From NCBI GenBank assembly GCA_030837265.1, contig JAUPKV010000234.1, positions 1-9,477 on the forward strand: a DNA stretch of 9,477 nt, given 5' to 3'. Origin of the DNA: Methanobacteriota archaeon (GTDB lineage: Archaea > Halobacteriota > Methanosarcinia > Methanosarcinales > Methanosarcinaceae). Positions within the stretch are counted from its first letter, which is position 1, and the number at the start of each line of letters is the position of its first letter. Below are positions 6,423-9,477 of the stretch, piece after piece. The translations under genes and the position numbers were made by a program. The notes below the pieces were generated by a model. It was not told where the DNA came from, did not search any database, and saw nothing but the letters and a program-made list of their open reading frames with translations.

Positions 6423-6885
6423 GATTTTCCTCTTAATGCAATATATTCATGAGAACATATTGAGTAGTATCTGGAGTTATTTACCTACCCCAGGGAGAAT
6501 ACTTAAGCTTTAGACTTTTAAGAAATCACATTCGTTCCAATGAAATGCTATCAGTATAAATATAAAAAGGACTTTATTTGATATATACTTTGTTAATAAT
6601 AGGATTCTGTCTAGTAACAGGATCTAACCTCCTTATGATTTTAAAGTTTATTGAAGCTCCAACGCTTTAATATGATATCTGTTCAAAGGCCAGAATGAAT
6701 CTGACGTCTAGAATTATAAACTGACGATTTTGAGATATAATAAGGATTAAAAAATGCTCCGAAGATAAAAACTCCCATTTTTGAATATTATGGTATGCCC
6801 TGAAAACACTATCCATTTCAAGTCATTGTTTATAAAGTGGAACAAGTAATTAGAATAAAAAGGACCATACAACCAGGTGGTTTTT
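6423..6885. other. Divergent intergenic region between the kinase and moaB
   Basis: This 463-bp spacer must hold both promoters. TATA-like sequences occur at 6555-6570 (TATAAATATAAAAA, usable on either strand) and at 6829-6837 for moaB. A perfect Shine-Dalgarno-like AAGGAGGT on the minus strand around 6630-6637 is not followed by a start codon within range. No coding remnant or RNA gene was recognised. Confidence 0.5.
6829..6837 (+). promoter_or_regulatory. TATA box for moaB
   Basis: TTTATAAAG is a good archaeal TATA box. Transcription would start near 6858, leaving a leader of about 28 nt that includes the AGGTGG ribosome-binding site at 6875-6880, five bases before ATG 6886. Confidence 0.5.
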
Positions 6886-7425
6886 ATGAAAGAACATACA
6901 CCGGAAATCCACAAAAAAGATGCTAAAAAATCATTTTTATTTGCTCTAATCACAGTTTCGAGCTCAAGATATGAAAAATATGGTAACACTGCTTTGCCTG
7001 AAGAAGCTGATGACGTTTCCGGAAAAGTCATAAAGGACCTTCTCGAATCCTCTGGCCATAAAGTATCTTTCTATAAGCTCGTTCCTGACCAAAAAGAATT
7101 AATTGTGGACGCAATCCTTGCAGCCCTTACCAGTTCCGCTGATATTATAATTTCGAGTGGTGGTACAGGGCTTGCTCCAAAAGACCTTACAATAGAGTCA
7201 ATTACTCCTCTTTTTGAGAAAGAGATCCCTGGATTCGGAGAGCTTTTCAGATACAAAAGCCTCGAGGATATTGGTACGTCAGTTATACTCACAAGAGCAG
7301 CAGCTGGCATAATTAAAAGCAAAGCAATATTCTGCCTCCCCGGATCACCAAATGCAGTAAGACTCGCCGTATCCCAAATAATTATTCCTGAAGCCGGCCA
7401 TATTGTCAGGCATGTGAGGGAATAA
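6886..7425 (+). CDS. moaB: MoaB/Mog-family molybdenum cofactor biosynthesis protein
   Basis: The 179-residue protein is a single MoaB/MogA-type molybdopterin-binding domain. Key features are an N-terminal strand LFALITVSSSRY (18-29), ISSGGTGLAPKDLT at 89-102 (the GGTG loop and the conserved aspartate D100), IPGFGELFR at 114-122, and FCLPGSPNAVRLAV at 149-162. In this family the domain adenylylates molybdopterin before metal insertion (Mo or W). In methanogens this cofactor serves formylmethanofuran dehydrogenase and related oxidoreductases. I chose ATG 6886 over the in-frame GTG at 6877 because AGGTGG at 6875-6880 overlaps the GTG and is ideally placed for the ATG. The extra 15 residues or so at the N-terminus are charged and probably flexible. 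No other cofactor gene is adjacent. Mog and MoaB cannot be separated by sequence alone here. Confidence 0.9.
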   Translation: MKEHTPEIHKKDAKKSFLFALITVSSSRYEKYGNTALPEEADDVSGKVIKDLLESSGHKVSFYKLVPDQKELIVDAILAALTSSADIIISSGGTGLAPKDLTIESITPLFEKEIPGFGELFRYKSLEDIGTSVILTRAAAGIIKSKAIFCLPGSPNAVRLAVSQIIIPEAGHIVRHVRE

Positions 7426-7592
7426 GAGCTGAAAACACGGAAAAAATGATGTTTAAAAATAGTATAAAATTAGATTTTTGCCAAAACAAACGCACAATTT
7501 TTCCGGATGCAGGACAGTGGGGAAACTGGAATAATACTCACGCATTTATATAAATATGATATAAAATATCTAAAAATATATATAATATGATT

Positions 7593-7608
7593 ACAATCAA
7601 TAGATTGT
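7593..7608. repeat. Short inverted repeat downstream of a TATA-like element
   Basis: ACAATC (7593-7598) and GATTGT (7603-7608) are perfect inverted arms around a 4-base spacer. They lie about 25-30 bp after the TATA-like AAATATATATA at 7574-7584, around the expected transcription start for the small ORF at 7698. This could be an operator or chance in AT-rich DNA. Confidence 0.3.
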
Positions 7609-7697
7609 TAACTCAGGAATAATTACAACAGATTAACAAAACGTTTTTAATAAGAAAGTTGACGTAAACAATAGCCATAATTGTTAAAGAGGAAGTA

Positions 7698-7932
7698 ATG
7701 ACCGGAGAAATAACTCCAAATATCGATAACAGGTTTTGAATATTGGAAGCATATAAAGCTTTTAATTTCGGCTACTTCCATTAAAAAACCCTTAGAAGGA
7801 TTGGGCTTTAAAACGCTGTGTGAAATGTGTCCGCCCCGCAATAAATGCAGAGAGCCGCATATAACAGAAAAAAATACACTAGAGAGATATAATAAAAATT
7901 TTTTAATTGTTGTAGAAAGACTACCTGACTAA
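7698..7932 (+). pseudogene. Small unrecognised gene with a CxxCx5C motif, broken by one frameshift
   Basis: ATG 7698 follows a good AGAGG ribosome-binding site (7688-7692) and opens 13 codons ending at a TGA (7737-7739), right after a run of four T. One base out of frame, an open stretch continues to TAA 7930-7932 (64 codons). Removing one T from the run joins them into a 77-residue protein: an acidic start (MTGEITPNIDNRF), then EYWKHIKLL, then LCEMCPPRNKC with cysteines spaced C-x2-C-x5-C, and a mixed-charge tail. Such cysteine spacing could bind zinc or an iron-sulfur cluster, but I do not recognise the family. Promoter-like elements and an inverted repeat lie upstream. It may be a decayed gene, a sequencing error in a homopolymer, or chance. 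Confidence 0.35.
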
Positions 7933-8104
7933 GTTTTGTAATATTTCGAGAAACAGTCACTCTGTTCCATACAGTAGATTACTAAAATCCCCTGAAGATA
8001 CATCTAAAGTTGATGTGATATTGAAAAGGCGGACAGGATCTTATTCCTAAACATGAGTTCTTTCAATAACAGCGTCAGCTTTGGAGAAAAAAGAAACTTC
8101 TCTG

Positions 8105-8160
8105 TTAAATTTGAACTATTAAATTTGAACTATTAAATTTGTACTATTTAATTTGAACAT
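8105..8160. repeat. 14-bp tandem repeat upstream of the beta-helix gene
   Basis: The unit TTAAATTTGAACTA occurs at 8105-8118 and 8119-8132 (identical), at 8133-8146 with one change (GTACTA), and at 8147-8160 in degenerate form (TTTAATTTGAACAT). A weak fifth copy follows (TTAAATTCGAATGT). The array ends about 50 bp before the start codon at 8212, where a promoter or regulatory protein would act. The period is one and a third helical turns. Confidence 0.7.
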
Positions 8161-8202
8161 TAAATTCGAATGTACACAAACCCATCAAAAATCCAATCCA
8201 AA

Positions 8203-8208
8203 GGTGAT
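8203..8208 (+). promoter_or_regulatory. Strong Shine-Dalgarno that fixes the beta-helix start
   Basis: GGTGAT is fully complementary to the archaeal 16S rRNA 3' end and lies three bases before ATG 8212. It favours this start over the in-frame ATG at 8170, which has no ribosome-binding site and would put 14 polar residues in front of the signal peptide. Confidence 0.7.
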
Positions 8209-8211
8209 ACT

Positions 8212-9177
8212 ATGATTCAAAAAAAGTTAGGAATCCTACTCCTGGCAACATGCCTTATATTTACAGCCATACCATTAGCTTTAGGCGCACAAACAATCAC
8301 ACTAAGTCCTACATCCGGTGCAAATGCCGAGACTGCTATTAATAGTGCAATAAGTTCTGCAGCATCAGGCGCTACGGAGAGTAACCCTGGATATGTAAAT
8401 CTTACTAATGGTACTTATCAACTAAGTTCGCCTATAATTTTAAAATCTAATGTAATTTTAAAAGGTGAAGGCAACGATACAATAATCTATGCTACCGATT
8501 CCGTTTGTAATTCTGCAGCAGCACCTGCTTATGTATATGGTTCAGGTGTTTCTAATGCTGAAATATCCAACCTTCAATTCAAAAGTTCGGCAACAGGAAC
8601 TAGTGATGGAGGTCACGGAAACTATAGAAACTGTATAAAATTAAGTTCTGTTACAAATTGTACAGTTCATGATTGTCTGTTCCAGAATTACCTCTATGGT
8701 GATGGCGTTCGGGTAGCGAAGAGTTCTGGAGTACAGATATATAATTGCTCAATTCGCTCAGGACATGACGGGATAGAATTCTTATCCGGGTCCTCGGACT
8801 GCAGAGCCTATAATAATGAGATTGACATCAGGGTAAACACGGGTATTAGAGCGGACAACTCTAAAAATATTGAAATCGACAATAATACCTTTTACGGACT
8901 GCATAATTCCGGATGGTGTTGTACAGAAATGGAAGGCAACCTGAGTGGGATTAAGATCCATAATAATATATTCCATGATTATCAAGGATCTTCTGGAAAT
9001 GCCGCCGTTCAGCCAGTTCATGCATCAGGGACTGTTTTGGTTTATAATAATGTTATGTGGAACGTAGGTGGTATCAAATACGGTACGATTTCGAAAAATA
9101 TTATTGATCCATCTAATAAGACAGTTGCCAATTGGGTGACAAAAGGATACGGATCGAATCTATCAGTAAGCCCCTGA
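8212..9177 (+). CDS. Secreted right-handed parallel beta-helix (PbH1) protein, pectin-lyase-like fold
   Basis: From ATG 8212 the protein has 321 residues. It begins with a signal peptide: MIQKK, hydrophobic core LGILLLATCLIFTAIPLALG, probable cleavage after A26. An N-terminal cap (ANAETAINSAISSA, 37-50) and GYVNLTNGTYQLSSPIILKSN (60-80) match the opening of pectin-lyase-fold proteins. Beta-helix coils follow with repeated G-V-x-I-x-N-C and N-I-E-I-x-N-N-x-F strings at about 110-285. The turns YGDGVRV (162-168) and SGHDGIEF (183-190) resemble polysaccharide-lyase or GH28 coils, but the usual paired catalytic aspartates are not clear, so activity is uncertain. About nine N-x-S/T sequons and eight cysteines in the mature part suggest a glycosylated, disulfide-stabilised exoprotein. 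There is no C-terminal membrane anchor or S-layer domain, so it is probably released or non-covalently bound at the cell surface. A tandem repeat and a strong Shine-Dalgarno precede it and a hairpin terminator follows. Confidence 0.82.
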   Translation: MIQKKLGILLLATCLIFTAIPLALGAQTITLSPTSGANAETAINSAISSAASGATESNPGYVNLTNGTYQLSSPIILKSNVILKGEGNDTIIYATDSVCNSAAAPAYVYGSGVSNAEISNLQFKSSATGTSDGGHGNYRNCIKLSSVTNCTVHDCLFQNYLYGDGVRVAKSSGVQIYNCSIRSGHDGIEFLSGSSDCRAYNNEIDIRVNTGIRADNSKNIEIDNNTFYGLHNSGWCCTEMEGNLSGIKIHNNIFHDYQGSSGNAAVQPVHASGTVLVYNNVMWNVGGIKYGTISKNIIDPSNKTVANWVTKGYGSNLSVSP

Positions 9178-9210
9178 TTAAAAATACTTCCAAAATTAGA
9201 GGCCGTTTTA

Positions 9211-9251
9211 TTCTGAAATGATTTCTGCATGTTTCAGAAAAATTCTTTTTT
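9211..9251 (+). terminator. Hairpin plus T-tract after the beta-helix gene
   Basis: Perfect 8-bp arms TTCTGAAA (9211-9218) and TTTCAGAA (9232-9239) enclose a 13-base loop and are followed by six T at 9246-9251. The element lies 34 bp after the stop codon, where a terminator is expected. In archaea the T-tract may matter more than the stem. Confidence 0.5.
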
Positions 9252-9299
9252 ACTTTTAGTATAGAGAAAATTCCTCAGAACCCCGAACTCTTGCAAATG

Positions 9300-9308
9300 T
9301 TTTATATG
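9300..9308 (+). promoter_or_regulatory. Possible TATA box for the GNAT gene
   Basis: TTTTATATG lies about 27 bp before ATG 9332, suggesting a leaderless transcript, in line with the lack of a Shine-Dalgarno. A second match, CTTATAAAA at 9316-9324, is too close to the start codon unless translation begins further downstream. Confidence 0.35.
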
Positions 9309-9331
9309 ATTTAAGCTTATAAAAGTCACGG

Positions 9332-9477
9332 ATGGAGCTTTTAAATTGTACTAAAGATGATTTTGATCAGATAATCGCAAATTTCCTTGATTTCTGGAGC
9401 AGTAATAGAACTTTCTGCCTCCACCATCCCACAATAATAAACGAATTTGAAAATACGGCTTTTGTTCTCAAAGAAGG
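9332..9477 (+). CDS. GNAT-family N-acetyltransferase, N-terminal part, runs off the right edge
   Basis: Forty-eight codons are visible. The start MELLNCTKDDFDQIIANF, followed by LDFWSSNRTFCLHHP and then NEFENTAFVLKEG, matches the N-terminal region of a methanogen GNAT group: beta-1, then helices 1-2 containing a FW-x-S-x-R stretch, then the beta-2 strand ending in AFVLKEG. The acetyl-CoA-binding loop (R/Q-x-x-G-x-G/A) would lie beyond the window edge and cannot be checked. GNAT enzymes transfer an acetyl group from acetyl-CoA to an amine; the substrate is unknown. It follows the beta-helix gene after a terminator-like hairpin, so it is probably transcribed separately. Confidence 0.65.
   Translation, partial: MELLNCTKDDFDQIIANFLDFWSSNRTFCLHHPTIINEFENTAFVLKE

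Larger units (their letters stand above)
7426..8211. other. Long spacer between moaB and the beta-helix gene
   Basis: This 786-bp stretch contains TATA-like elements (7544-7556 and 7574-7584), a small inverted repeat at 7593-7608, a frameshifted small ORF with its own ribosome-binding site (7698-7932), and a 14-bp tandem repeat (8105-8160) just before the beta-helix gene. Between 7933 and 8104 I see no gene; a short ORF from ATG 8053 lacks a Shine-Dalgarno and runs into the tandem repeat. Confidence 0.55.

Noticed and set aside
6630..6637. Perfect minus-strand Shine-Dalgarno AAGGAGGT suggesting a hidden gene start
   Set aside because: No ATG, GTG or TTG follows within normal spacing, and no sustained open frame begins there.
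6747..7031. 94-codon open frame on the minus strand overlapping the moaB start
   Set aside because: Half of it is antisense to moaB, and no ribosome-binding site or recognisable domain supports it.
7647..7841. 64-codon open frame on the minus strand in the spacer after moaB
   Set aside because: No ribosome-binding site is apparent. The opposite strand carries a better candidate with a Shine-Dalgarno and a Cys motif.
8053..8148. Short plus-strand ORF beginning MSSFNNSVSF before the beta-helix gene
   Set aside because: No ribosome-binding site, and its C-terminal half is translated from the tandem repeat.
8105..8160. CRISPR array
   Set aside because: The units are contiguous without spacers and only 14 bp long, so this is a tandem repeat, and no cas gene is present.

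Overview
The window looks like chromosomal DNA of a methanogenic archaeon close to Methanosarcina. Three things point that way. Gene starts have archaeal TATA boxes about 25 bp upstream, and some transcripts look leaderless. Coding density is low, with long AT-rich spacers. The gene families are typical of the genus: an archaeal-type glycogen debranching enzyme next to a GT4 glycogen-synthase-like enzyme, an orphan PAS/HisKA_2 kinase, and a secreted beta-helix protein. The genus call is inference from family recognition; no search was run.

Layout from left to right. (1) 1-2052: a divergent storage-polysaccharide pair, made of the 5' end of a debranching enzyme (minus) and a complete GT4 glycosyltransferase (plus). 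(2) 2053-3268: an eroded stretch with a SnoaL/ester-cyclase-like remnant on the minus strand, then a small ribbon-helix-helix regulator (plus) whose start codon lies inside an inverted repeat that looks like its own operator. (3) 3269-4246: a class I terpene-synthase-like gene (minus) with both metal-binding motifs intact, the most interesting gene here. (4) 4247-4904: a long spacer with a second copy of the operator-like palindrome and a short P-II (GlnB/GlnK) N-terminal remnant. (5) 4905-6422: a soluble PAS-PAS-HisKA_2 histidine kinase (minus) with no response regulator beside it. (6) 6886-7425: a MoaB/Mog-family molybdopterin protein (plus). (7) 7426-8211: a spacer with a probable frameshifted small Cys-motif ORF and a 14-bp tandem repeat. 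(8) 8212-9177: a secreted right-handed beta-helix protein (plus), followed by a hairpin terminator and the start of a GNAT acetyltransferase (plus) that runs off the window.

The genes are mostly monocistronic, and apart from the glycogen pair they do not form an obvious pathway. The one link visible in the DNA is regulatory: the palindrome over the RHH regulator's start (2711-2737) recurs at 4595-4610. This suggests a small RHH regulon in the same neighbourhood as the terpene-synthase-like gene. Several decayed fragments (2087-2260, 4782-4850, 7698-7932) mark the middle of the window as accessory DNA undergoing gene loss.
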